This document shows, piece after piece, positions 9,229-18,944 of a DNA stretch of 64,000 nucleotides. The stretch is from Fuerstiella sp. (GTDB lineage Bacteria; Planctomycetota; Planctomycetia; Planctomycetales; Planctomycetaceae), in NCBI GenBank assembly GCA_022843805.1, contig JALHMY010000006.1, positions 1-64,000 of the forward strand. Direction: 5' to 3'. Numbering within the stretch: the stretch's first letter is position 1; each line of letters begins with the position of its first letter. A program made the position numbers and the translations under genes. The notes beneath the pieces were generated by a model. It saw only the letters and a program-made list of their open reading frames with translations. It searched no databases and was not told where the DNA came from.

Positions 9229-9440
9229 GCCTGGGGTCGCCGTAAACACGGCGCACCCCAGGAAAACACAGGAAAATGCGGTTGAACCCCAACGGGGTTC
9301 CACAACACGATCAGCGATCGATCGCAGCCTTGTGGAACCCTTTCAGGGTTCGGACCGAACGAACATCAGGAACCTGGGGTGCGCCGCTTTGCGTCGACCC
9401 CAGGCTTTGTTGTGAAACCCGTTCCGGGTTGAATCGCACT
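9229..9440. repeat. cluster of REP-like inverted repeats
   Basis: This continues the repeat block. GCCTGGGGTCG...CGCACCCCAGG (9229-9262) is mirrored by CCTGGGGTGCGCC...CGACCCCAGGC (9373-9404), and AACCCCAACGGGGTTCCACAA (9285-9305) by TTGTGGAACCC...GGGTT (9330-9350). The arrangement is a larger palindrome of palindromes around 9310-9325. From 9441 to 9663 I see only unstructured sequence ahead of the next gene. No coding sequence is supported in 9109-9663. Confidence 0.7.
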
Positions 9441-9663
9441 GTTTTCTGAGGTGTGGGCAAATGTTCGCGCTAGTTGCCATACGTTTCGCGGAACGGTAAA
9501 ACATCTTCGGATGTGATCGTTGGAGGAGTTTTGCAAATCCATTCGGACGACGGCCTGGGCTGGAATTCGGCATCGATCAGGTTGGTGCGTTGTCAGAGTT
9601 TGAGGTTCAGAACCACAGAATCAGCCGCAGGGTGATAGTTCACGGTTCAGAAACGGAGCAGTC

Positions 9664-10962
9664 ATGAACGACCAGTCGGGCTTTTCCCGTCGACATTTTC
9701 TGGGCGGTTCGGTCATGGCAGCTTCAGCGCCATGGATAATTCCGTCGAAAGCGCTGGGTCGGGACGGGGCTGTCGCTCCGAGCGAAAAAATCACACTTGG
9801 TGTCATCGGGATCGGCCCGCGCTGCACCTATGATCTGCAGGCCATGCTGAAGCTGCAGGATGTACAGTGTGTGGCAATTGCCGATGTGCAGGCCAGTCGG
9901 CGAGACGCGGGGAAGATGCTCGTCGATAAGCACTATGGAAATTCAGACTGCCAGCTCTACAGAGATTTTCGGGAATTGCTCGCTCGCAAAGACATTGATG
10001 CAGTGCTGGTTGCCACGGGTGACCGCTGGCATGCAACGGCATCTATGCTGGCCGCTCAGGCTGGTAAGGATGTTTACAGTGAAAAGCCCTGTGGTCTGAC
10101 GATAGAACTTTGTCAGCAGCTGGCCGACACGATGAAAGCGACGGGCCGCGTATTTCAGGCAGGCACTCAGCGGCGCAGTGTTCCCAACTTTCAGCAGGCC
10201 GTCAGACTTGCTCAAACAGGAAAACTGGGACAGCTGAAGACTCTTTACGCTTCCGTATATATGCCGACTCTTGACAACAGCTGGCTGCCAGGTGAACTCA
10301 CGCCGTCCAGGGACGTTTGCGACTGGAATATGTGGCTCGGCCCGGCTCCATGGCGACCCTACAATGCTCAGTATGTTGCGGGGAAATGGCGAGGCTACTA
10401 CGACTTCGACTCGGGTGCGCGGTTACTCGACTGGGGCGCCCATACCGTGGATCTCTGTCAGTGGGCGAATCAGTCAGACAGCTCAGCACCAGTTTCTTAC
10501 GAGCCGTCAGAAAAGGGAATTACCTGTCTCTATGAGAACGGCGTTCGGCTTGTCCTGGACTTCCTGGCCACACCTTTTGGTGATCGGGGTCCAAACTGGA
10601 TGACAAGGCTGGGAACATGTCCTGTGCGATTTGTTGGCACCGAGGGTTGGGTAGAGACGGGCGACAGTGGTGACACCGAGGTTTCATCGCCAGCCCTGCG
10701 AAGTGAACTGCAGGATGCCGCCGGAAAGGTGATTGGTCTGGATGTCTCGGCTCACGCCAGGAATTTTTTCGACTGCGTGCGGTCGAGACAGCCGACGGTG
10801 ACGAATGCTGAAGTGATGAGAAATTCGCATGTTGCCTGTCATGCGGCGGCCATGTCGTGGATGCTGAAACGCGCGTTAAAATTTGATCCGATCACTCAGA
10901 AGTTTGTCGACGACGAAGAAGCGAATGGGTTGTGTTCGCGACCCGCTCGACCATGGACTTGA
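9664..10962 (+). CDS. Gfo/Idh/MocA family oxidoreductase with Tat signal
   Basis: NAD(P)-dependent sugar or polyol oxidoreductase of the Gfo/Idh/MocA superfamily, 432 aa. It starts with a twin-arginine signal (SRRHFLG, residues 8-14, then a hydrophobic stretch ending near SAPWIIPSKALG), implying folded export to the periplasm, a common arrangement in planctomycetes. The Rossmann motif GVIGIGPR is at 46-53, followed by the EKP motif (140-142), and the C-terminal alpha/beta domain contains WGAHTVDLCQWAN. SD GGAG precedes the ATG. The gene stands alone after the repeat block and converges with hflX 29 bp downstream. The substrate cannot be told from sequence. Confidence 0.9.
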   Translation: MNDQSGFSRRHFLGGSVMAASAPWIIPSKALGRDGAVAPSEKITLGVIGIGPRCTYDLQAMLKLQDVQCVAIADVQASRRDAGKMLVDKHYGNSDCQLYRDFRELLARKDIDAVLVATGDRWHATASMLAAQAGKDVYSEKPCGLTIELCQQLADTMKATGRVFQAGTQRRSVPNFQQAVRLAQTGKLGQLKTLYASVYMPTLDNSWLPGELTPSRDVCDWNMWLGPAPWRPYNAQYVAGKWRGYYDFDSGARLLDWGAHTVDLCQWANQSDSSAPVSYEPSEKGITCLYENGVRLVLDFLATPFGDRGPNWMTRLGTCPVRFVGTEGWVETGDSGDTEVSSPALRSELQDAAGKVIGLDVSAHARNFFDCVRSRQPTVTNAEVMRNSHVACHAAAMSWMLKRALKFDPITQKFVDDEEANGLCSRPARPWT

Positions 10963-10991
10963 ACACGCATCGTGGATTGCCGTTCCAAACA

Positions 10992-12410
10992 CTAATTCAC
11001 GGACACAGTTTCCGGTTCAGCTTCAGATTCCGGTTCCGGCAGCGGGTCGAGCACTTTTACGCTGAGGTCGTCGGACGGCATTGCGCGGACAAACTGTCCA
11101 GGAATTCGGCTGACGATTCGAACTCGGCTGGAGGCATCCTCCAGATAGGTGCGGCTGAGCTCTTCGCCGTGCTTTGAGAGCCAGGCAAACAGTTTTCCGT
11201 TTCCGCTTCCGGTTTCAATTTCTACTGTCTGCATTCCCCCGGAGAGTCGATCGGCCACAATGGCGGACAAACGGTCGATTCCGGCCCCCGTTGCGGCACT
11301 GATTGTGACGGTATCCGGATAATGACGGCGCAGTACGTCAACCACTGACTGGTCTTCGATTCGATCAACCTTATTCAGGACCAGCAGTACGTTGGTGCAG
11401 TCGATACCGATCTCCTGAAGCACCTGATAAACCGTGTGAATTTGTCGTTCTGCCTCGGGATTACTGGCATCGACAATATGCAGCAGCAGATCGGCGTGGC
11501 GTGCTTCTTCCAGAGTGGACCGAAAGGAGGCCACGAGATGGTGAGGCAGGTTGCGGACAAATCCGACGGTGTCACTGAGCAGAACATCGCCGAATCCAGG
11601 AATTTGCCAGCGGCGGGTTCTGGTATCCAGAGTGGCAAACAGCTTGTCGGCCACAAGGACATCGGCACCTGTGATGGTACGCATGAGCGTGCTTTTACCG
11701 GCGTTGGTGTAGCCAATCAAAGAAACGGTTGGCTGTTCGCGTCGAAGCGACACCGTTCGCTGCCGACGACTTTCCACGTCCTTCAGTTTCTGTTTGAGCT
11801 CGGAGATACGTTTATCGACAAGCCGTCGGTCCGTTTCCAGCTGCTTTTCGCCAGGTCCGCGGCCAGCCCCCAGTCCGCCGGTACCCCCGCCGCCGAGACG
11901 TTCCAGGTGAGTCCACATACGCTTCAGGCGAGTTCGGAAGTACATCAGCTGAGCGAGTTCAACCTGCAGCATGGCCTCGTGGGTTTGTGCGTGAGTCGCA
12001 AAAATGTCGAGGATGACTTCGCTGCGATCGACGATGGGTTTTTCGAGCGACTGTTCAAGCGCGCGACCCTGAGAGGGAGTCAGATTATTGTCAAAAATGA
12101 CAACTTCCGCATCTTTCGCTTCTACCAGGAGCTTCAGTTCTTCCAGTTTGCCGCGACCAATACAAACCGATGGATGCGGAGTCTCCCGAAACTGGACCAT
12201 TTCGCCCACAACCTGAACACCGGCCGTTTTCACGAGACCCTTGAGTTCATCGAGTGCATTTTCACGAGTGAACCCTTCATCCGGATGGAATACTCCAACG
12301 AGAATGGCCTTTTGGCTGGCTACCGTCAGTTCTTCGCGTTTTGGGTCACCCAAGTGGCTGCTTCCTTTAAACTGTTCAACGAAACAATTCGGTAAATTTC
12401 GCTCGGACAT
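10992..12410 (-). CDS. hflX: ribosome-associated GTPase HflX
   Basis: HflX binds the 50S subunit and splits stalled 70S ribosomes under stress. The 472-residue protein has the HflX N-terminal domain, the glycine-rich linker GGGGTGGLGAGRGPGEKQLE (about 173-192), a coiled segment, then the GTPase domain with P-loop GYTNAGKST (233-241), DTVGF and NKVD, and a short C-terminal domain with a polar tail rich in Glu and Pro. I chose the ATG at 12410 because AGGA lies just upstream and the alternative GTG at 12437 overlaps a perfect palindrome (12438-12458) and lacks an SD. The gene is transcribed alone. Confidence 0.93.
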   Translation of the reverse strand: MSERNLPNCFVEQFKGSSHLGDPKREELTVASQKAILVGVFHPDEGFTRENALDELKGLVKTAGVQVVGEMVQFRETPHPSVCIGRGKLEELKLLVEAKDAEVVIFDNNLTPSQGRALEQSLEKPIVDRSEVILDIFATHAQTHEAMLQVELAQLMYFRTRLKRMWTHLERLGGGGTGGLGAGRGPGEKQLETDRRLVDKRISELKQKLKDVESRRQRTVSLRREQPTVSLIGYTNAGKSTLMRTITGADVLVADKLFATLDTRTRRWQIPGFGDVLLSDTVGFVRNLPHHLVASFRSTLEEARHADLLLHIVDASNPEAERQIHTVYQVLQEIGIDCTNVLLVLNKVDRIEDQSVVDVLRRHYPDTVTISAATGAGIDRLSAIVADRLSGGMQTVEIETGSGNGKLFAWLSKHGEELSRTYLEDASSRVRIVSRIPGQFVRAMPSDDLSVKVLDPLPEPESEAEPETVSVN

Positions 12411-12437
12411 TTCCTGGCAATGGAATGTCGTTTTCAC

Positions 12438-12458
12438 CGGCTGCGTAGTACGCAGCCG
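12438..12458. promoter_or_regulatory. 10-bp perfect inverted repeat upstream of hflX
   Basis: CGGCTGCGTA and TACGCAGCCG flank a single G, 28 bp before the chosen hflX start. It would form a hairpin in the hflX leader or act as an operator. No -10/-35 pair is clear around it. Confidence 0.4.
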
Positions 12459-12882
12459 TGGCAGTTAGCGTCAATATCTTATTCTACCGGGCAAACATTG
12501 TGCCACTCGATATTCCAAATACTGCGATTACCGATTTTCATCGTCGGAGGCAGGTTAGACCAACCTGAGTCTCAGCCCCCTTCATCTACCTTCATCTAAT
12601 GGACACTGCCGAGGGGTCAGTGGGTTCGCTGTGTTTTGCATTCCAGCGTGCGTGACCTGATGAGAAATTGCCGGCTGAAATTGCCGATTTCGACACGCCA
12701 AATCGCCGAACCCTTTTCCTGCAAAGTTCTATTCAGTTCGGACTGTTCCTCATCAGGCATGCGGGACGAATAAAGAGGAAACAGTGATGGGTGTTATGAG
12801 AAAGAGAAGATCGCGTTCCCGATTCTGTCTGGCGGTTCTCAGCCATTTTTCGTGACGACGGGGCAGGGCAGGAGGCCCGACG
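12459..12882. other. intergenic region with possible 22-residue small ORF
   Basis: This is the 424-bp spacer between divergent hflX and the GlsB/YeaQ-like gene. One small ORF stands out at 12787-12855 on the plus strand: SD GAGGAAACAG lies before ATG, and it would encode 22 residues, very basic at the N-terminus (MGVMRKRRSRSRF) and ending in a hydrophobic run (CLAVLSHFS). It could be a leader peptide of the downstream gene; coding is unproven. The remainder shows no RNA gene or repeat. Confidence 0.3.
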
Positions 12883-13281
12883 ATGTCAGAAGCGGACATG
12901 ATGGAAATTCTCAGGACCAGCTTAAACGAACTGCTGCGCTGGGTGGGATTTGGCACGCTGACTGGTCTCGCCGCGAAAGCCATCATGCCGGGTCGCGATC
13001 CCGGCGGTGCCGTTGCCACCATGCTGATGGGAATTGGAGGCAGTGTCATTGGTTGCGGTACAGTGCTGTTCTTCTGGCGCGATGCGTCGCTCGACCCAAT
13101 TAGCGGACGTGGTTTTCTCGCTGCCATTCTGGGTGCTTTTCTACTGCTGTTCTTCTACCGACTGCTTGCTGGCTCATTCTTTACTGAGTCGGATGGGTAT
13201 GAAGATCAGAAAATGCACAAGGTTCGCAAACGTGCGCAAAAGCGTCGTCTGGTCGAGGAAATTCTTAAAGATGCCGCGTAG
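12883..13281 (+). CDS. GlsB/YeaQ/YmgE family stress-response membrane protein
   Basis: Small integral membrane protein (132 aa) of the transglycosylase-associated GlsB/YeaQ/YmgE family. It has three hydrophobic segments (about 20-34, 42-65, 77-97) with the family-like small-residue pattern GTLTGLAAKAIMPGRDPGG and a glycine-rich second helix. A charged C-terminal tail of about 30 residues (KMHKVRKRAQKRRL) is longer than usual for this roughly 85-residue family. A strong SD (AGGAGG) lies 8-9 nt before ATG. Members are induced by envelope or acid stress in other bacteria, but their molecular role is unknown. Confidence 0.78.
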   Translation: MSEADMMEILRTSLNELLRWVGFGTLTGLAAKAIMPGRDPGGAVATMLMGIGGSVIGCGTVLFFWRDASLDPISGRGFLAAILGAFLLLFFYRLLAGSFFTESDGYEDQKMHKVRKRAQKRRLVEEILKDAA

Positions 13282-13362
13282 AGCCGGGGCGAACTGAGCA
13301 AGAAATTCATATCACGCGGGATTCCGGCAGCAGGTCAGGATCGGGTCTTGCCGTGGATTTCC

Positions 13363-13845
13363 CTATCGATTTCCGCCCTGTTTCCGGAATTGTTCTGTCA
13401 ACAGCATTTCGCTGGCTGGACGCGGATCAATCTGCTGACTTCTTCGAAGCTCTTCCACCGCTTCGTGAAGGGCCTGCCGCGCTCGCCGATTTCTTCTCAG
13501 CGACTGACTCACATGCACTCGACTGGCGACCGCGTCGCTAAATGCCAGCAGAATCAGCCAGAAGGCCAGCAGCAGCAGTCCCATGACATAAAACGTAGCA
13601 AACGCGGGGGACTGTTTGAATGCCGGAAGGTTTTCGCACAGGGAAATCAGTGCACCCAGTGTGACCGTGAGGGCTGATGTCTGCATTCTTCGTCGATACT
13701 GATTGTCGAAGAATTTCTGATCATTCGAGCCGAGGTCAAGGTCTTCCTGATGTCGGCGATGCTGAGCGACGTGCCATCCAATCATGGCCATCCCGAACAA
13801 TGCAACCACGACACCAACGCTTAGAAACACATTGTCGGTTGCCAC
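13363..13845 (-). CDS. hypothetical membrane protein
   Basis: I do not recognise a family for this 160-residue protein. It has three hydrophobic segments (about 6-26, 55-71, 81-103), with a charged linker between the first two (HRRHQEDLDLGSNDQKFFDNQYRRR) and a cytosolic-looking basic C-terminus with a helical QALHEAVEELRRSQ stretch. The start is a GTG at 13845 with AAAGG-like sequence upstream. It converges with the GlsB/YeaQ-like gene 81 bp away. Codon use and the regular membrane topology support a real gene. Confidence 0.65.
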   Translation of the reverse strand: MATDNVFLSVGVVVALFGMAMIGWHVAQHRRHQEDLDLGSNDQKFFDNQYRRRMQTSALTVTLGALISLCENLPAFKQSPAFATFYVMGLLLLAFWLILLAFSDAVASRVHVSQSLRRNRRARQALHEAVEELRRSQQIDPRPASEMLLTEQFRKQGGNR

Positions 13846-14727
13846 GCCAGCGCCTTTTTGAACCAGAGGGACAAATGATTGCGGGAGTCTTCGTCTGCAA
13901 TATCAGGAAACGCCTTATTGTCCGTTTCTGTGCAACAGAAAACGACTGATTGGAAGCCGACAGCAGCAATTTTTTGGAAAACACACGAACTTCCGAGGGA
14001 ATTCCGTCGTCAAATCAGAAGTCCAGGCAACAACCATCATGTTGGTGATGTGGTCTGGAAGCCACTCCTGCAGTTAGTGTGGTCCCGCCTTCTTTCCTTT
14101 CAAAATACCAGTGACTCTTTTCCCGCAAAGTGTTTCCTGTAAGTGTCTCGATTTTGACCTTTCTGACGTCGCTTTGATAACAGTTGGTCGACAATGGATC
14201 GGTCAAAAATGCACCAGAGTGGTACAGGAATGATGAGTACTGGACGGATTCGGTAAGTTTTGAACCACTGCGCGTGCGGAACAGGGGGCGCGTGCGGAAC
14301 AGGTGCGCGTGCCGATCGGGTGCGCGTGCTGAACGGGTCAGGTAAATCGCCTTGAGAAAATTTTGATATTTCCCGCGTTTTTCCTTTTAATTTCACATTT
14401 TTGTAAGACCGGCGTGTTTGTTTTACGTAATTACAACGGGACCGGGGCGAGCAAATCGGCTCGCTAAAGTCGCCAGAATTGAGTTGCGGACGTGAAAAAT
14501 CGACTGTGACAGCTGCTGCAAGATGAAATGTGCTATCGCCGAAAGAATCGGTTTGCAGAATGGCACAGGCTTTGCCAGTAAATATTTCACTGCTTGTTTA
14601 TGGACTGCCTGATCTATTGTGGCAGCCCACTTCTCCGGGGCAACAGGCGTTTCACGATCCCCGGTCGAATTTGAGTGAATTAGGACTGACCATTTTCCGT
14701 CGTATGTTGGTCAGAAGGAGAAGCGAA
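13846..14727. other. long intergenic/leader region before the sigma factor gene
   Basis: About 880 bp without a supported gene. It holds the 17-bp tandem repeat at 14270-14338, then an A/T-rich stretch (14345-14440) containing TTTACGTAATTAC, which is a plausible promoter zone though no clean -35/-10 pair is evident. The sigma-factor reading frame is open back to 14530, but that extension has no family-like sequence. A long untranslated leader for the sigma factor is possible. Confidence 0.45.
14270..14338. repeat. four-copy 17-bp tandem direct repeat
   Basis: Copies at 14270-14287, 14288-14304, 14305-14321 and 14322-14338 follow the pattern GCGCGTGCGGAACAGGT, with the first 8 bases invariant and drift in the rest. 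The period is 17 bp, with one 18-bp unit. It lies 390 bp upstream of the sigma factor start, so it may be an array of protein-binding sites or a slippage-derived microsatellite. Confidence 0.8.
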
Positions 14728-16392
14728 ATGTCCCGTTATCAGACTCCAGCTCTGCAGACTCTTGCCGAGCAGCAGGTTCGGTTTGCTCCTAACACCGTGA
14801 GGATGGCACAGCTGGAGGATGCGGAGAAATTCCTGCTGGAGGTCGACCTCAGGGAAACATTTCCTTATGCGGATGTCTGCGAGCGTATTACGGGATACAG
14901 GCCTTCCAAAACGAAGATGCCCGATATTCCGGGCGCACATTTGTCTCACGATCTGCGATGTCTGGTGGAAGATCTGTCAGCAAGCCTGAAGATCGACGCG
15001 GAGACGATGGCGGAGCCGGTTCTGACGGTGGATGAGGTGAGTGAGCGGCTCAATATATCCACCAAAACGGTTTGTCGATGGCGAGACAAGGGGCTGCCGA
15101 GTCGCTGGTTCATGATCAATGGAAAAAAGCGGTTGGGTGTGAGGGAGTCATCTTTGCAAAAGTTTATGCAGCTGCATGAAGAAGAAGTTGCTCGCGGTCA
15201 GGCTTTCACGCAGCTGACCGACTCGGACCGGGAGCAGATCATTAATGAGGCGCGACATCTGTCTGCACAGGGATTGCGACTGACGGACGTAAGTCGGCGT
15301 CTTGCTCAGCATTTTGGGCGTGCCGTGGAGACGATTCGTTACACGTTGAGGGATTATGATATGGAGTATCCGGAGAACGCGATCTTTGTCACGACAGAAC
15401 GGCCGATGTCCGTTGAGCATAAGGAACTGGCCTTTGACCTTGCTCAGCAGGGTATTCGGATTCCCGATCTTTCGCGTCGTTTTGGTCGTTCCCGGGCCGT
15501 GATTCAGTCGGCGCTGGCGGAAGTTCGCGCGATGCGGCTGAAGTCGATGGTGATGGAGTTTATCGACAACGACGAGTTTCGACGGGAGAAGGCTGAAAAG
15601 CGAATTCTCACGATGCCGCCCGAGTTGTCTGTTTCTGAAGGCCCCGTTCGGCCTCCTTCCGGGCTGCCCGCGTATCTTGCCGAATTATACAAGGTGCCAC
15701 TGCTGACCCGGGAGCAGGAGCAATACTATTTCCGTCGCATGAACTTTCTGAAGTTCCGTTTTGTGGAACTGCAGAAGTCGTTGAATCCAAAGCGACCGGG
15801 TACTCGCACTCCGGCTGAAATGGAAAAGCTGCTGCGGCAGATTGCTGAAGTGAAGAACCTTCTGATCCGTTCGAACCTGCGGCTCGTGGTGTCGATTGCC
15901 AAGCGTCATATGAAAGCGGGTGTGAATTTCTTTGAGCTGGTCAGCGACGGAAACATGTCGCTCATTCGAGCGGTTGAGAAATTCGACTATTCACGCGGCA
16001 ATAAGTTTTCAACTTATGCATCGTGGGCCATCATGAAGAATTTCGCACGCTCTGTCCCTGCTGAGAACACTCGACTGGACCGTTTCCGCACGGGTCAGGA
16101 GGATATTTTTGTACAGTCCACTGATGAAAGAACGACAGGTTTTGCGGATGAGCGGATCAACCGGGCTCAGCGAAGTGCCATTCTGGAGATGATGGAAGAG
16201 CTGAATGGTCGGGAGCAGAAGGTAATTGCGTGCCGGTTTGGTCTGGACGGGGGTTCAGAACCAGAAACTCTTGAACAGGTTGGCGTGCGACTGGGGGTCA
16301 CGAAAGAGCGAGTCCGCCAGATCGAAGTGCGTACTCTGGAGAAACTGCGCCGCATTGCTGAGCGTCGGCGAGTGGATATTCCCGGAATTTAG
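14728..16392 (+). CDS. sigma-70 family RNA polymerase sigma factor with N-terminal helix-turn-helix domains
   Basis: A 554-residue transcription factor. Residues about 313-345 resemble sigma region 1.2 (LPAYLAELYKVPLLTREQE), 377-444 are region 2 (NLLIRSNLRLVVSIAKRHM, then DGNMSLIRAVEKFDYSRGNKF), and 483-544 are region 4, with the recognition HTH in GVRLGVTKERVRQIEVRTLE. A region 3 is not recognisable: only about 38 residues separate regions 2 and 4. Before the sigma part there is a MerR/excisionase-type HTH (99-138, LTVDEVSERLNISTKTVCRW) and two homeodomain-like HTH segments (about 166-207 and 229-270). I chose ATG 14728 because AAGGAG lies 8 nt upstream. The promoters it reads are unknown. 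A terminator follows, so it is monocistronic. Confidence 0.85.
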   Translation: MSRYQTPALQTLAEQQVRFAPNTVRMAQLEDAEKFLLEVDLRETFPYADVCERITGYRPSKTKMPDIPGAHLSHDLRCLVEDLSASLKIDAETMAEPVLTVDEVSERLNISTKTVCRWRDKGLPSRWFMINGKKRLGVRESSLQKFMQLHEEEVARGQAFTQLTDSDREQIINEARHLSAQGLRLTDVSRRLAQHFGRAVETIRYTLRDYDMEYPENAIFVTTERPMSVEHKELAFDLAQQGIRIPDLSRRFGRSRAVIQSALAEVRAMRLKSMVMEFIDNDEFRREKAEKRILTMPPELSVSEGPVRPPSGLPAYLAELYKVPLLTREQEQYYFRRMNFLKFRFVELQKSLNPKRPGTRTPAEMEKLLRQIAEVKNLLIRSNLRLVVSIAKRHMKAGVNFFELVSDGNMSLIRAVEKFDYSRGNKFSTYASWAIMKNFARSVPAENTRLDRFRTGQEDIFVQSTDERTTGFADERINRAQRSAILEMMEELNGREQKVIACRFGLDGGSEPETLEQVGVRLGVTKERVRQIEVRTLEKLRRIAERRRVDIPGI

Positions 16393-16495
16393 GAAGCCTG
16401 TCCTGGGAAAAGTTCAATTCGCCGGAATAAGAAGACGAACAGAACACGATTCAGGTTTTTTGCGGACGAAGTGCCGACGTCTTGGGTAATTCAAC

Positions 16496-16552
16496 AAAAG
16501 TTGGGCGGTTTTGGAAGAGGCGACTTGCCTTTCCGGAACCGCCAACTTTTTC
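16496..16552 (+). terminator. rho-independent terminator after the sigma factor gene
   Basis: The arm AGTTGGGCGGTTTTGGAA pairs, with wobble pairs, to TTCCGGAACCGCCAACT, which is followed by TTTTT. It closes the sigma factor transcript before the tRNA/tuf promoter. Confidence 0.8.
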
Positions 16553-16580
16553 TGATGCTGACAGGTTTCGCATATCAGCC

Positions 16581-16608
16581 TTGCCTGGAAGAATCCGATT
16601 GTTATACT
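16581..16608 (+). promoter_or_regulatory. sigma-70 type promoter for the tRNA-tuf operon
   Basis: TTGCCT (16581-16586) and TATACT (16603-16608) are separated by 16 bp. The start point would be near 16615, about 22 nt before the first tRNA. This is the clearest housekeeping promoter in the window. Confidence 0.75.
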
Positions 16609-16636
16609 CCGCGACTCGCCACCGCTTCCGGTCTGC

Positions 16637-16709
16637 GCTAGTGTAGCTCAATTGGCAGAGTTCCGGTTTTGTAAACCGGCGGTTGTGGGTTCGACTCCCA
16701 CCGCTAGCT
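16637..16709 (+). tRNA. tRNA-Thr (anticodon TGT)
   Basis: A 73-nt cloverleaf: acceptor GCTAGTG/CGCTAGC, D arm GTAGCTCAATTGGCAGAG, anticodon stem CCGGT/ACCGG with loop TTTGTAA, and T arm GTGGGTTCGACTCCCAC. It reads ACA. The 3' CCA is not encoded. It is the first of four tRNAs before tuf, the same Thr-Tyr-Gly-Thr order as upstream of tufB in enterobacteria. The spacer to the next tRNA (16710-16897) is T/G-rich and empty. Confidence 0.97.
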
Positions 16710-16897
16710 TCCGGGATTTCCTTTGGCTCCAGGTGTCAGGGGATTCCGGCAGTCGATTCAGCATTTGTTTCTTTTTGTGTTTTGTATTTGTGTTTTTTGT
16801 AGTTGTGTGTACCGGCACTGTTGTTCTGTGATTGATGTGCGGTGAGATGTGCGGTGATTAGTATTCGGTGTCTGATATTTCGGGTTTGATGTTCAGA

Positions 16898-16979
16898 GGG
16901 GGAATACCAGAGCGGCCAAATGGGCCAGACTGTAAATCTGGTGGCTTAGCCTTCGCAGGTTCGAATCCTGCTTCCCCCA
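16898..16979 (+). tRNA. tRNA-Tyr (anticodon GTA)
   Basis: An 82-nt class II tRNA: acceptor GGGGGAA/TTCCCCC, anticodon stem CCAGA/TCTGG with loop CTGTAAA, a long variable arm (TGGCTTAGCCTTC) and T arm CAGGTTCGAATCCTG. Discriminator A; CCA is not encoded. Confidence 0.97.
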
Positions 16980-16986
16980 ATGCTCA

Positions 16987-17057
<71 letters not shown>

Positions 17058-17224
17058 CTTTTTGCTGTCAGTTTGAGCGTTCGTGTGTCAGAAGATCGGT
17101 TTTAGGCATCGGTGACTCCCGGGGTTTGTTTTTTGTGTGTGGTGTTTTTGGGTCGGGGGCTGGTGTAAGAGTTGTTTCGTCTGGTGCGTGGCGGTGCAGT
17201 CTGGCTGTTGTGTTTGCGGAGATT

Positions 17225-17300
<76 letters not shown>

Positions 17301-17417
17301 CTGCGTGGATTGATGTGTGGGGGCGGCTCGCGTGAGTTGCCGGATTTTGTTGTTTTGAGTTTGTTTTGCCGGGCGTTGTGTTGCGTGTCCTGGCGTAATT
17401 GATCTGGAGTTCAGGAG

Positions 17418-18614
<1,197 letters not shown>

Positions 18615-18695
18615 TCTTTGCGGTCTGAATGCAGCTGCCTGTCGCCGGCATGGACGACAGGCAGTTTTCTGTTTTTGAGTTCAGGATGTTGAGAA

Positions 18696-18848
18696 ATGCG
18701 TGAGTACGTGTGGCTGGAGTGTACTGAAACAGGTGCCCGAAACTACCGGGTCATCAAGGAAACTCGCGGCACGGAGCGGCTGGAACTCATGAAGTATTGC
18801 CCGAAGCTGCGACGGCATACGCTTCACAAGGAATCCAGGAAAAAGTAA
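18696..18848 (+). CDS. rpmG: 50S ribosomal protein L33
   Basis: A 50-residue L33 beginning MREYVWLECTETGARNYRVI and ending KLRRHTLHKESRKK. L33 contacts the tRNA exit side of the large subunit. It retains C9 and C35, one cysteine from each of the two CxxC pairs of zinc-binding L33, so it cannot form the usual four-cysteine site. It lies between tuf and tRNA-Trp; the order rpmG-trpT-secE-nusG is common in bacteria. Confidence 0.93.
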   Translation: MREYVWLECTETGARNYRVIKETRGTERLELMKYCPKLRRHTLHKESRKK

Positions 18849-18871
18849 AAGTGCGGCTCTGGCCGTACCGG

Positions 18872-18944
<73 letters not shown>

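Noticed and set aside
11436-12395. 319-codon plus-strand open frame opposite hflX
   Set aside because: It is a mirror of the HflX reading frame with no family-like features.
14270-14338. CRISPR-like or iteron origin
   Set aside because: The units are directly adjacent with no spacers, and no dnaA, dnaN, parAB or DnaA-box cluster is nearby.
14530-14727. 66-codon N-terminal extension of the sigma factor
   Set aside because: No family-like sequence; the ATG at 14728 has a strong Shine-Dalgarno at ideal spacing.
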